From contig CAADYR010000035.1 in assembly GCA_900753305.1 (NCBI GenBank), positions 22,861 to 86,860 of the forward strand: 64,000 bases of DNA, read 5' to 3'. The position numbers and the translations under genes were made by a program. Below are positions 8,274 to 15,817 of this stretch, piece after piece (the first letter of the stretch is position 1; each line of letters starts with the position of its first letter). The notes beneath the pieces were generated by a model. It saw only the letters and a list, made by a program, of their open reading frames with translations, was not told where the DNA came from and made no database searches. The stretch is from Lachnospiraceae bacterium (lineage in GTDB: Bacteria > Bacillota > Clostridia > Lachnospirales > Lachnospiraceae).

Positions 8274-9724
8274 AGCTTTCCTCCCCCCGGCAACGGACAA
8301 CTGATTCCCAGCGTCTGAGCGATCAGTCCCAGTGCCCACCTGAAGCTTTCTTCTTCAATATCAGAATAATTTACAATAATCGTATGTGCGTATTTTTCTT
8401 TATTCTGTACACAATACTCAGACAGACAGTCCAGCCTGATACTGTTTTGTGCTGCGATCCATTTCAATTCCGTATCGCTTAAATCTGTAGTTACCCTCAT
8501 CAGGAAATGATTACCTGCACCTTTTTCCAATATTTCCACCCTTTCACAAAGCGGTGACTGCTGCAGAACTTCCAGTATTTTATCCCTTTTATTCCTGTAA
8601 AAATTCTTCATTCTGTGGATATGTCTGTCAAAATATCCCTTCCGCATGAATTTGGCAAGCGCGTATTGTTCAAAAGCAGATACCGTACAGGCATAGAAAT
8701 TCATGGTACTGACATAACGATCCATCAATGCAGTAGGCAGAACCATGTAACTGATCCGGATCGAGGGCGCAATCGTCTTGGAAAAAGTATTAAAATATAT
8801 GACACGATGATTCTTATCCATACTTTGAATTGATGGTATAGGACGTTTACAAAACCGGAATTCACTATCATAATCGTCCTCGATAATATATCTGCCAAGT
8901 TCTTCCTCTGCCCAATCAAGGATCTCCTGTCTCCTTCCAACAGGCATAATGATCCCTGTTGGAAAATGATGCCCCGGCGATACATGCACTACATTGGCTC
9001 CACATTGTCTAAGGGAATCCATTCTGATCCCTTCTTCATCAATTTCCACATATCTCCATTGCAGGGCATTTGCCTGATAAATTTTTGCAAAACGATGATA
9101 TCCCGGGTCCTCGATCGCGTATATGCTGTCCCTTCCTAATAACTGAAGCAGTCTGCCATATAAGTATTCCGTTCCGGCTCCAATAATAATCTGCTCCGGT
9201 GCCACATCCATTCCTCTATATTCATAGAGATATCTGGCTATTTCTGCCCTTAATTCATACACTCCGGCAAAAGGCACCGTATCCAGCAATACATTCTCTC
9301 TATCAGATAATACTTCACGCATGACTTTTGCCCAGGTATCATACGGAAACTTCTCTATGGCTGCACGATTAGAAGTCAGATCCACAACAGGCAGACTCTC
9401 CTTTTCCTGTCTTCCCGCCACTTGTTCTGCATAACTTCTTATTCTGGTTTTCGCTGTGTTTTGCATTCCTGCAGGCCGTCGCTCTGTCTCCATAACAAAG
9501 TAACCCTGTTTCTCTTTTGCCGTGATATATCCTTCAAGCAGAAGCTGTTCATATGCATTTTCCACGGTTTTTAAACTGACCTGATGCTGCTGGGCCATCT
9601 TTCTCTTGGATGGAAGTTTCGCCCCGCCTGCAAGCCTGCCATTTATTATATCCTCTTTGATGCACTGATAAAGGTATTCGTAAATCGCCAGATTTCCTTT
9701 TTCAGACAGATCATAAGTCAACAT
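8270..9724 (-). CDS. MocR/PdxR-type regulator (GntR + aminotransferase domain)
   Basis: 484-residue regulator. Residues ~10-78 form a GntR winged helix (LPSKRKMAQQHQVSLKTVENAYEQL), and residues ~115-470 are a fold-type I aminotransferase-like domain with the PLP lysine at K316 in FNTFSKTIAPS. Such proteins usually sense PLP or an amino compound and regulate neighbouring genes. Here it heads an operon with two ABC exporter genes, whose first start overlaps its stop, and faces the SDR gene across a ~120-bp divergent region. Because the exporter is broken, its remaining target may be the SDR side. Confidence 0.9.
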   Translation of the reverse strand: MLTYDLSEKGNLAIYEYLYQCIKEDIINGRLAGGAKLPSKRKMAQQHQVSLKTVENAYEQLLLEGYITAKEKQGYFVMETERRPAGMQNTAKTRIRSYAEQVAGRQEKESLPVVDLTSNRAAIEKFPYDTWAKVMREVLSDRENVLLDTVPFAGVYELRAEIARYLYEYRGMDVAPEQIIIGAGTEYLYGRLLQLLGRDSIYAIEDPGYHRFAKIYQANALQWRYVEIDEEGIRMDSLRQCGANVVHVSPGHHFPTGIIMPVGRRQEILDWAEEELGRYIIEDDYDSEFRFCKRPIPSIQSMDKNHRVIYFNTFSKTIAPSIRISYMVLPTALMDRYVSTMNFYACTVSAFEQYALAKFMRKGYFDRHIHRMKNFYRNKRDKILEVLQQSPLCERVEILEKGAGNHFLMRVTTDLSDTELKWIAAQNSIRLDCLSEYCVQNKEKYAHTIIVNYSDIEEESFRWALGLIAQTLGISCPLPGGGKL

Positions 9725-9846
9725 TTCAATCTGGTCTCCTCATTTTTCTTTAATTTGGTTATTTAAAAGATACCACTTTTTATTATAATGAGGTTCATAA
9801 GGAATCGCAAGGGCAAAAAAATCAGTAATAAAACGGAGGTTTAATT

Positions 9847-10635
9847 ATGGGTGTATATGCAATCACAGGCGCATCCAGTGGAATTGGCGCCAAAACAAAA
9901 GAATTACTGGAAGCAGAAGGCAATCAGGTTATCAATATTGATCTGAAAGGTGGAGACATCTGTGTCAATCTGGCATCCGAAGAAGGCAGAAAACAGGCAA
10001 TCAATGAACTTCACAGGCTATGCCCGGACGGACTTGACGGCATGATCTGCAACGCCGGAGTATCCGGTGCATGCGGTAATCTGGCATTGATCGTTTCTCT
10101 TAATTATTTCGGAACAATAGCAATTGCCAAAGGGGCATATGATCTGCTTGAAAAAAAGCATGGTAGCTGCGTTGTCACAGCATCCAATACCATTTCACAG
10201 GGTGCAGGCAGAATGGATCTGGTCGACCTCCTCAATAATATCGGTGATGAGAAGAAAATTCTGGAACTGGTCAATGAACTGGATTCTTCCAGTCTCAGTG
10301 TAGGTAACAGTCTCTATGTATCTACCAAATATGCACTTGCCCGCTGGGTAAGACGTGTATCAGCATCCTGGGCTGCCAATGGTGTACGTATCAACGCAAT
10401 TGCTCCCGGCAATGTCAATACTGCCATGACTGCTACTATGAGCACTACTGCCAAAATGGCGCTGAACGCCCTGCCTATCCCTACCAAGTTCGGTCTGGAA
10501 ACTCTGATGGACCCGGAAGAAATCGCTGAAGTCATGATCTTCCTCGTATCCCATAAGGCAAGCGGCATCAATGGCAATGTCATGTTCGTTGATGGCGGTA
10601 CAGATGCTCTGCTCAATTCTGAAAAAGTATATTAA
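9847..10635 (+). CDS. Short-chain dehydrogenase (3-alpha-HSD/carbonyl reductase-like)
   Basis: 262-residue classical SDR. It shows the NAD(P) motif TGASSGIG at 7-14, NAG at 69-71, catalytic Ser near 113 and YVSTK with Y157/K161. Its layout, with a short N-terminal Rossmann start and an insert before the active-site Tyr, resembles Comamonas-type 3-alpha-hydroxysteroid dehydrogenase/carbonyl reductase. The actual substrate is unknown. GGAGG lies before the ATG. It is followed after 18 bases by an NTF2-like gene and is transcribed divergently from the MocR regulator. Confidence 0.85.
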   Translation: MGVYAITGASSGIGAKTKELLEAEGNQVINIDLKGGDICVNLASEEGRKQAINELHRLCPDGLDGMICNAGVSGACGNLALIVSLNYFGTIAIAKGAYDLLEKKHGSCVVTASNTISQGAGRMDLVDLLNNIGDEKKILELVNELDSSSLSVGNSLYVSTKYALARWVRRVSASWAANGVRINAIAPGNVNTAMTATMSTTAKMALNALPIPTKFGLETLMDPEEIAEVMIFLVSHKASGINGNVMFVDGGTDALLNSEKVY

Positions 10636-10653
10636 ATCAAGGGGTGATCAATT

Positions 10654-10986
10654 ATGAAACCAATCGAAAAATATGTAGAAGCTATGGAAAATAAAGATTT
10701 TGCAGGTCTTGCCGACCTGTTTACAAAGGATGGTATTCTGTGTGATTACTGTTCTAACTCTTCCAATCAGAGGGAATATCATATTTATGGTAGAGAAGCA
10801 ATTAATATGTTCTTCCGTAACAAATTCGGATTTCGTCAATATTCTATAATAGGAGCAGAAGTTGTAAATAAGGAGCAGGCTGAATTCATTGCCAACTTCG
10901 GCGGATATCATATCATGGCAATTGCAACTGTACGTGAAGTCGATAAAGATGGATTTATCAGGAGACTTACCGTACGCCCTAAGTAA
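10654..10986 (+). CDS. NTF2/SnoaL-like small protein
   Basis: 110 residues with the alpha+beta pattern of the NTF2-like/SnoaL cone fold: an N-terminal helix KYVEAMENKDFAGLADLFTKDG, then alternating strands with central GREAINMFF. Members are either small enzymes or ligand-binding proteins. Its close spacing to the SDR gene, with ggggtga as ribosome site, suggests they act on the same substrate. No specific activity can be named. Confidence 0.75.
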   Translation: MKPIEKYVEAMENKDFAGLADLFTKDGILCDYCSNSSNQREYHIYGREAINMFFRNKFGFRQYSIIGAEVVNKEQAEFIANFGGYHIMAIATVREVDKDGFIRRLTVRPK

Positions 10987-11023
10987 AAGATATTGGAATA
11001 CCGGGAAATGGGGGATAGAGTGT

Positions 11024-11314
11024 ATGCCAAGTCAGAAATTGGAAAATTTGTTGAATCTGGCGCTGCAAGCCTCTGCGGAAGAAAAGGAAAAGTCCCCATC
11101 CCTTGCTACGGGATACGATCCTGTAGCAAGGACATGGGAACTTATTGTTAAATATCATGGTCAGCTTACCCGTCTGGAATCTGAAGTCATCCATGTAGAA
11201 CCACTTATCAACGGATACGCTATCGTTACCATCCGTGAAGATTTCATTGATGCCTTCACCCAACTGGATGAAGTGGAATACGTTGAGAAACCCAAACGTC
11301 TCTACTTTAGCTGA
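11024..11314 (+). pseudogene. Truncated S8 (Csp-type) protease, prodomain only
   Basis: About 97 residues starting MPSQKLENLLNLAL and ending EYVEKPKRLYFS. The sequence closely resembles the N-terminal inhibitory prodomain of the large subtilisin-like proteases (Csp-related S8 family) common in Lachnospiraceae, which normally continue for several hundred residues with the catalytic domain right after this point. Here a stop follows at once and araA begins on the opposite strand. It is most simply a truncated remnant; a free-standing propeptide inhibitor is a less likely alternative. Confidence 0.7.
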
Positions 11315-11322
11315 TTTCGTAC

Positions 11323-12819
11323 TTATTTATACGCAATTGCATTCCATCTCAACTCGTTCTTGAGAGTTCTGATATCTGTATTATTATCAATTACAACAGC
11401 TTCAATACCCATTGCATCAGCCCAGTCTACCATCTGTTCTACTGTCAGATCATAGGAGAACGCTGTATGATGTGCACCGCCAGCCAGAATCCATGCTTCT
11501 GCACCTGTTGCCAGATCAGGCTGTGGTGTCCAGAAAGCAGTTGCTACCGGCAGTTTAGGCATTGGCTTCTCTGTCTTCTTGCAATCAACTGCATTGATGA
11601 TAAGGCGGAAACGATTGCCCAGATCAACCAGTGAAGTAGCTACTGCCGGACCAGTCTTGGATGTGAATACAAGTCTGGCAGGATCTTCTCTGTTACCCAT
11701 GCTGAGAGGGCATACTTTAATCGAAACAGGACCGTCTGCTATGGTCGGGCATACTTCAAGCATATGCGCTTCCAGAATACCTTCCTTACCCGGTACGAAG
11801 TTATAAGTATAATCTTCCATGAAGGAAGTACCCTTTGCATCCTTGACATTGGCTGCCATGATCTTCATCAGACGAACCATTGCTGCTGTCTTCCAGTCAC
11901 CTTCTGCACCAAAGCCATAGCCTTTCTCCATCAGTCTCTGAATAGCCAGACCCGGAAGCTGCTTCAGACCACCCAGCATACCGAAATGAGTTACGATTGC
12001 ATGATAATCACGTTCTGTCAGGAATTTCTCCAGTCCAATTTCAATCGCTGCCTGTACCTCTACATGTTTTCTAAATTCTGCTGCATCTCTGCCCTCTAAT
12101 AAAATCTGGTACTTGCTGTAATATTCATCTGTCAAAGCACTGATATCTCCTGCAGATACAGCATCCACGTATTCTACCAGATCATTTACATTATAATGAT
12201 CGATCTCCCAACCGAATTTGATCTGTGCTTCTACCTTATCACCCTCGGTAACTGCCACATTGTTCATATTGTCACCAAAACGGCATACACGTATATGTGA
12301 AGACTCCATAACACCTACTGCTGTTACCATCCACTGAGCAATCTTGGCGATCACTTCAGGATTCTGCCAATACCCTACCACGATCTTACGCTCAATACCC
12401 ATTCTGCTCACAATATGTCCGTATTCACGATCTCCGTGTGCAGACTGGTTCTCATTCATAAAATCCATATCTATCGTATCGTAAGGAATCTCTTCATTGA
12501 ACTGTGTGTGAAAATGCATCAATGGCTTCCTGTATTCCTGCAAACCAAGAATCCATGACTTGGCCGGTGAAAATGTATGCATCCATGTGATCACGCCCGC
12601 ACATTCTGCATCTGCATTTGCTTCATTAAATGTCTTTCTGATCACTTCATTTGTGATCAATGTCGGTTTCCATACTACTTCATAAGGCAATAACCCGGAT
12701 TTATTCAGACCTTCTACAATAATTTTAGAATGTTCTGCTACTTTCTTGAGACACTCATCCCCATATAAATCCTGTGAACCAGTTGCAAACCAGAATTTGT
12801 AATTTTTTCCTGTTTTCAT
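11323..12819 (-). CDS. araA: L-arabinose isomerase
   Basis: About 498-residue cytoplasmic Mn-dependent isomerase converting L-arabinose to L-ribulose. Diagnostic stretches include FWFATGSQDLYG at the start, GYGFGAEGDWKTAA in the middle, and GGAHHTAFS near the C-terminus with metal-ligand histidines. The ATG at 12819 begins MKTGKNYKFWF as in homologues; a TTG at 12840 with an AGGA site would add seven residues. No araB or araD is adjacent, so the pathway genes must lie elsewhere. Its 3' end converges on the S8 remnant with only 8 bases between. Confidence 0.95.
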   Translation of the reverse strand: MKTGKNYKFWFATGSQDLYGDECLKKVAEHSKIIVEGLNKSGLLPYEVVWKPTLITNEVIRKTFNEANADAECAGVITWMHTFSPAKSWILGLQEYRKPLMHFHTQFNEEIPYDTIDMDFMNENQSAHGDREYGHIVSRMGIERKIVVGYWQNPEVIAKIAQWMVTAVGVMESSHIRVCRFGDNMNNVAVTEGDKVEAQIKFGWEIDHYNVNDLVEYVDAVSAGDISALTDEYYSKYQILLEGRDAAEFRKHVEVQAAIEIGLEKFLTERDYHAIVTHFGMLGGLKQLPGLAIQRLMEKGYGFGAEGDWKTAAMVRLMKIMAANVKDAKGTSFMEDYTYNFVPGKEGILEAHMLEVCPTIADGPVSIKVCPLSMGNREDPARLVFTSKTGPAVATSLVDLGNRFRLIINAVDCKKTEKPMPKLPVATAFWTPQPDLATGAEAWILAGGAHHTAFSYDLTVEQMVDWADAMGIEAVVIDNNTDIRTLKNELRWNAIAYK

Positions 12820-13054
12820 ATTTTCCACATTTCTGTGCAAATTTCCTGCACATTCCCTCCAATATTATTTATGTAACCTTTTCAATATTTTAATTGTAAC
12901 ACAAAACAGCAGAAATTACAATATATTCTTTATTATCTTTTGAATCATTTTACTTTTAATTAAATTAAATTAATCTTCATCCATGATGCAGCAATAGAAA
13001 CAGCAATTTCCGATGCCATAACCACTACCATTTTGTAATCCAGAAGTTTTGCAA

Positions 13055-13083
13055 AAACAAAAAAGAATCACTTTCGTGATTCT
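13055..13083 (-). terminator. Intrinsic terminator of the degenerate LytTR regulator gene
   Basis: AGAATCAC (13064-13071) pairs with GTGATTCT (13076-13083) around TTTC. On the minus strand the stem is followed by a T-rich tail. Confidence 0.8.
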
Positions 13084-13107
13084 CCTGATCTGCTTTTATC
13101 TTTACTA

Positions 13108-13755
13108 CTATGCTTCTCTCTGTCTTTGCATCAGCAGTACTCTGATCTGTTCTGTCAGTTTTTTCCGCTCATATAATGGCATTACATATTCTCTGCCACT
13201 TTTCATATATATTATCCCGTCTGCTACTCGACGTATCATTTTCTTATTGACAAGAAGCACATCTCCAATATTCATAAAACGTTTTCCTAAACATTTCTTT
13301 ATATGCTCCTGTGTCATTTTGGTCTGCAATTCCTGATACTGTAATCTCACAATTACGACCTGATTAAATATTTCAACACACTCAATCTGTTCTACCGGAA
13401 CTTCCGCAATCTTCCCCTCTTTGACTACAGGAAGATACGCATTATCCTCTTGTGCTCTTGCCCAGAACAACATCTCAACCTGTTGCTTCAATTTATCTGC
13501 ATCAAGAGGACATACTATTCTCTCTACCGGTATCTTCTCCCACTTCTCGTTCTCCCTCATCTCGACGCACAGCCGCAGACCGTCCATTTCCGACATCTCA
13601 ATATTCACCAGTACGAGATTCGGTAATCTCTGCTTAAGAAATTTCAGTGCCATTGCCCTACTGTTAACAGCTATGACCTGATAATCTCCGGACAGAAGCT
13701 GTTCAATTACAGCCAGATTTTCTCTTCTGTCATCCACGGCCAGTATCGTCTTCAT
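13108..13755 (-). CDS. LytTR regulator with a degenerate receiver
   Basis: About 215 residues: a shortened receiver domain (residues 5-100) and a C-terminal LytTR DNA-binding domain (~115-210). The acidic pair VDDR is kept, but the phosphoacceptor Asp is replaced by Asn (N54 in LVLVNIEMSEMDG, counting from the upstream ATG), and the segment that normally bears the conserved Lys is missing. It should not be phosphorylated, so it may act constitutively or by dimerising with the related full-length regulator upstream. ATG 13755 has AAAGGA at good spacing. It has its own promoter with direct repeats just upstream. Confidence 0.85.
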   Translation of the reverse strand: MKTILAVDDRRENLAVIEQLLSGDYQVIAVNSRAMALKFLKQRLPNLVLVNIEMSEMDGLRLCVEMRENEKWEKIPVERIVCPLDADKLKQQVEMLFWARAQEDNAYLPVVKEGKIAEVPVEQIECVEIFNQVVIVRLQYQELQTKMTQEHIKKCLGKRFMNIGDVLLVNKKMIRRVADGIIYMKSGREYVMPLYERKKLTEQIRVLLMQRQREA

Positions 13756-13852
13756 ATAAACCATCCTTTGTCACAGGAATTCGGATCAGGTATCGAACCT
13801 CTCACTATTTGCTCTCTCTCTCTTCTCTTTATCCCTCTTGTCCACAAATTAC

Positions 13853-13880
13853 AGTATACAAAGAATCAAGCGTTTCGCAA
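13853..13880 (-). promoter_or_regulatory. Promoter of the degenerate LytTR gene
   Basis: Minus-strand TTGCGA (13875-13880) and TATACT (13853-13858) separated by 16 bases. A pair of direct repeats ends about seven bases upstream of the -35, the typical position for LytTR activators. Confidence 0.65.
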
Positions 13881-13887
13881 TAGTGTT

Positions 13888-13918
13888 GTGGTGAATGGTC
13901 ATTTTTCGTGGTGAATGG
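13888..13918 (-). promoter_or_regulatory. Paired direct repeats, likely LytTR binding site
   Basis: The 11-mer GTGGTGAATGG (CCATTCACCAC on the minus strand) occurs at 13888-13898 and 13908-13918, a 20-base period of about two helical turns. LytTR proteins typically bind two direct repeats with roughly this spacing beside the -35. The adjacent genes encode two LytTR proteins, so either may bind here. Confidence 0.6.
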
Positions 13919-13928
13919 CAACAAATGT

Positions 13929-14690
13929 TTAGTAATTAATTTCACCTGACTTCTGCAGTATTTCTTTTGCAATCTCTTTCTTATTTCGTCTTGGAAGCCG
14001 TATTCTCTTGCCATTCTGCATGATCACAATATCATCCGCAATTTCTGTTACATATTTCACGTTAATGAGATAACTTCTGCCTGCTCTGATAAAATTATCA
14101 TCAAGCCTCTGCTGCATATGATCCAAAGTCTCCCTGACAGCCAGTTCACGATTTACAGTACGAATGATACACGTATTATTAAACACTTCTATATAATATA
14201 TCTCTGTCTGGAATATCCGGATGTCCATTCCATTTACAGTAACAGCCAATGTTTTGCCCCTGTCATTAGAGAGCACATCCTGTGGTGACTGTTTGGCAAG
14301 GGTATATCCCCTCTCACTGCTTTTATGTATCAGTTCCAGTGTTCTTTTTACACGTCTTAATACGATTTTTGGTTCAAACGGTTTTCCAATAAAATCGACT
14401 GCGCCCATTTCAAAACAGTTCTCCTCAGTTTCCACATCATTTGCCGCAGTCAGAAAAATAACAGGAATATCCTGTAGTACCTCTTTCTTCTTTATCTGTT
14501 CATAAACTTCAAAACCATCCATCTGTGGCATCCTGATATCGAGCAGGATCAGATCCGGTACATTCCCCTCCAGGTACTTCAATGCCATCGGACCACTTTT
14601 GACTGGAATTACTTCATATTCATCACACAGAGCATATTCCACCATCTGTAAATTAGCCGGTTCATCATCCACTACCAATATCGTATACAT
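13929..14690 (-). CDS. LytTR-family response regulator
   Basis: 253 residues with an intact receiver (D8/D9, phosphoacceptor D51 in LILLDIRMPQMDG, Lys in FIGKPFEP) and a C-terminal LytTR DNA-binding domain (~145-245). It is the last gene of an operon beginning with a hybrid histidine kinase and a diguanylate cyclase; 18 bases separate it from the cyclase. It is the natural output of that kinase. The paralogue just downstream has lost its phosphorylation site. Confidence 0.9.
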   Translation of the reverse strand: MYTILVVDDEPANLQMVEYALCDEYEVIPVKSGPMALKYLEGNVPDLILLDIRMPQMDGFEVYEQIKKKEVLQDIPVIFLTAANDVETEENCFEMGAVDFIGKPFEPKIVLRRVKRTLELIHKSSERGYTLAKQSPQDVLSNDRGKTLAVTVNGMDIRIFQTEIYYIEVFNNTCIIRTVNRELAVRETLDHMQQRLDDNFIRAGRSYLINVKYVTEIADDIVIMQNGKRIRLPRRNKKEIAKEILQKSGEINY

Positions 14691-14708
14691 AGTCCCAACC
14701 CCTTTATC

Positions 14709-15779
14709 TTAGTATACCTGTTCCTCCGGCATAAGCGGTTGTGCCTCATAGTCAATTAACATGGCATCCCCACCTGCTTCTTTCTGATACTTTTGTAAAA
14801 TTCTGTCTACTACGATCTGTGCATTTTCCTGGTTAGCATCTACAAGCAACGCAAGCATCTGACTGGAACTATAGTTGGTTGTTACATCGCCTTTTCTAAG
14901 TGAAGAAGTAACCGCATGCTCCAGGTGTTCCATCTGTCTCTGAAGTGCAAAACTGTCCAACACCTTATCTTCCGGCTCATTTACTGTAAACAGAACACAC
15001 TGCACCTGCCTGTTTTCTCTTGCAATATTACGTTCCAAAAAGCGATATATCTTCTCAAAGCTGCCATATTCTACTACAAATGATCCTTCCATTTTCTTCT
15101 CCCTTAACCTTGTTGTAATTTCTGCGATCGTTGCCTTTGGCGTATCCTTTTTCTTTCTGTCCTTATCCATCTCATCAAAAAAACGAAATGAATTTTTTCC
15201 GTCATTTTTTACAAAGTACAACGCCTTGTCTGCATTTGTATATAGTGCCTCAAACGTAACTCCGTCCATTGGAGCCTGAGCAATCCCCATAGATACCGTT
15301 ACACGTACCAGCCGGCCCGGCGTGACCAGTTCCCTTTCAACACGTCGTATGATAAGTGCGGCTTTCTCCCTGATATCTCCTCTGTGATGTCTGCCCGGCA
15401 TGAATAAAATGAATTCATCACCGCCGATCCTTGCAACAATATCTCCCGGTTCAATTACCTTTCTCAATGCCTGAGCAAAGCGCACAAGCACATGATCTCC
15501 CTCTATATGTCCATAGGTGTCATTTACTCCCTTAAAATTATCCATGTCCATAATAAAGAAAGTTCCTTCATTTTCTCTACGTAGAATCGTGTTGATCTGA
15601 TCTGCAACTCCTTCACGGTTACGCAGTCCTGTCAGAGCATCCCTTCTCGCCATTGCGATCTGCTGTTGCTGCTCCTCCATTTTTTTTGCCATCTCCTGAA
15701 GCTGTAACTCCAGACTACGTTTCATTTTCTCCAGTTCTAATACCTTTTTCTGCTCTTCAGGTGTCACTACTGTATGCAT
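14709..15779 (-). CDS. Diguanylate cyclase with a degenerate second GGDEF-like domain
   Basis: About 356 residues: an N-terminal coiled coil (QKKVLELEKMKRSLELQLQE), a GGDEF domain with intact RIGGDEF, and a ~130-residue C-terminal domain. The RxxD inhibitory I-site is absent, since EPGD stands in its place. The C-terminal region (SLRKGDVTTNYSSSQMLALL and following) has the spacing of a GGDEF domain without its catalytic loop, which suggests a degenerate tandem copy. No membrane segment is seen, so it is likely cytoplasmic. ATG 15779 has a strong AGGAAGGAAAG site; an ATG at 15821 overlaps the kinase stop but lacks one. Confidence 0.8.
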   Translation of the reverse strand: MHTVVTPEEQKKVLELEKMKRSLELQLQEMAKKMEEQQQQIAMARRDALTGLRNREGVADQINTILRRENEGTFFIMDMDNFKGVNDTYGHIEGDHVLVRFAQALRKVIEPGDIVARIGGDEFILFMPGRHHRGDIREKAALIIRRVERELVTPGRLVRVTVSMGIAQAPMDGVTFEALYTNADKALYFVKNDGKNSFRFFDEMDKDRKKKDTPKATIAEITTRLREKKMEGSFVVEYGSFEKIYRFLERNIARENRQVQCVLFTVNEPEDKVLDSFALQRQMEHLEHAVTSSLRKGDVTTNYSSSQMLALLVDANQENAQIVVDRILQKYQKEAGGDAMLIDYEAQPLMPEEQVY

Positions 15780-15817
15780 ATTACTTTCCTTCCTACTTAT
15801 AACCCTTATTGCAGTTC

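Noticed and set aside
10360..10616. Minus-strand frames opposite the SDR gene
   Set aside because: Antisense shadows of a coding region with a clear SDR active site; no start signals.
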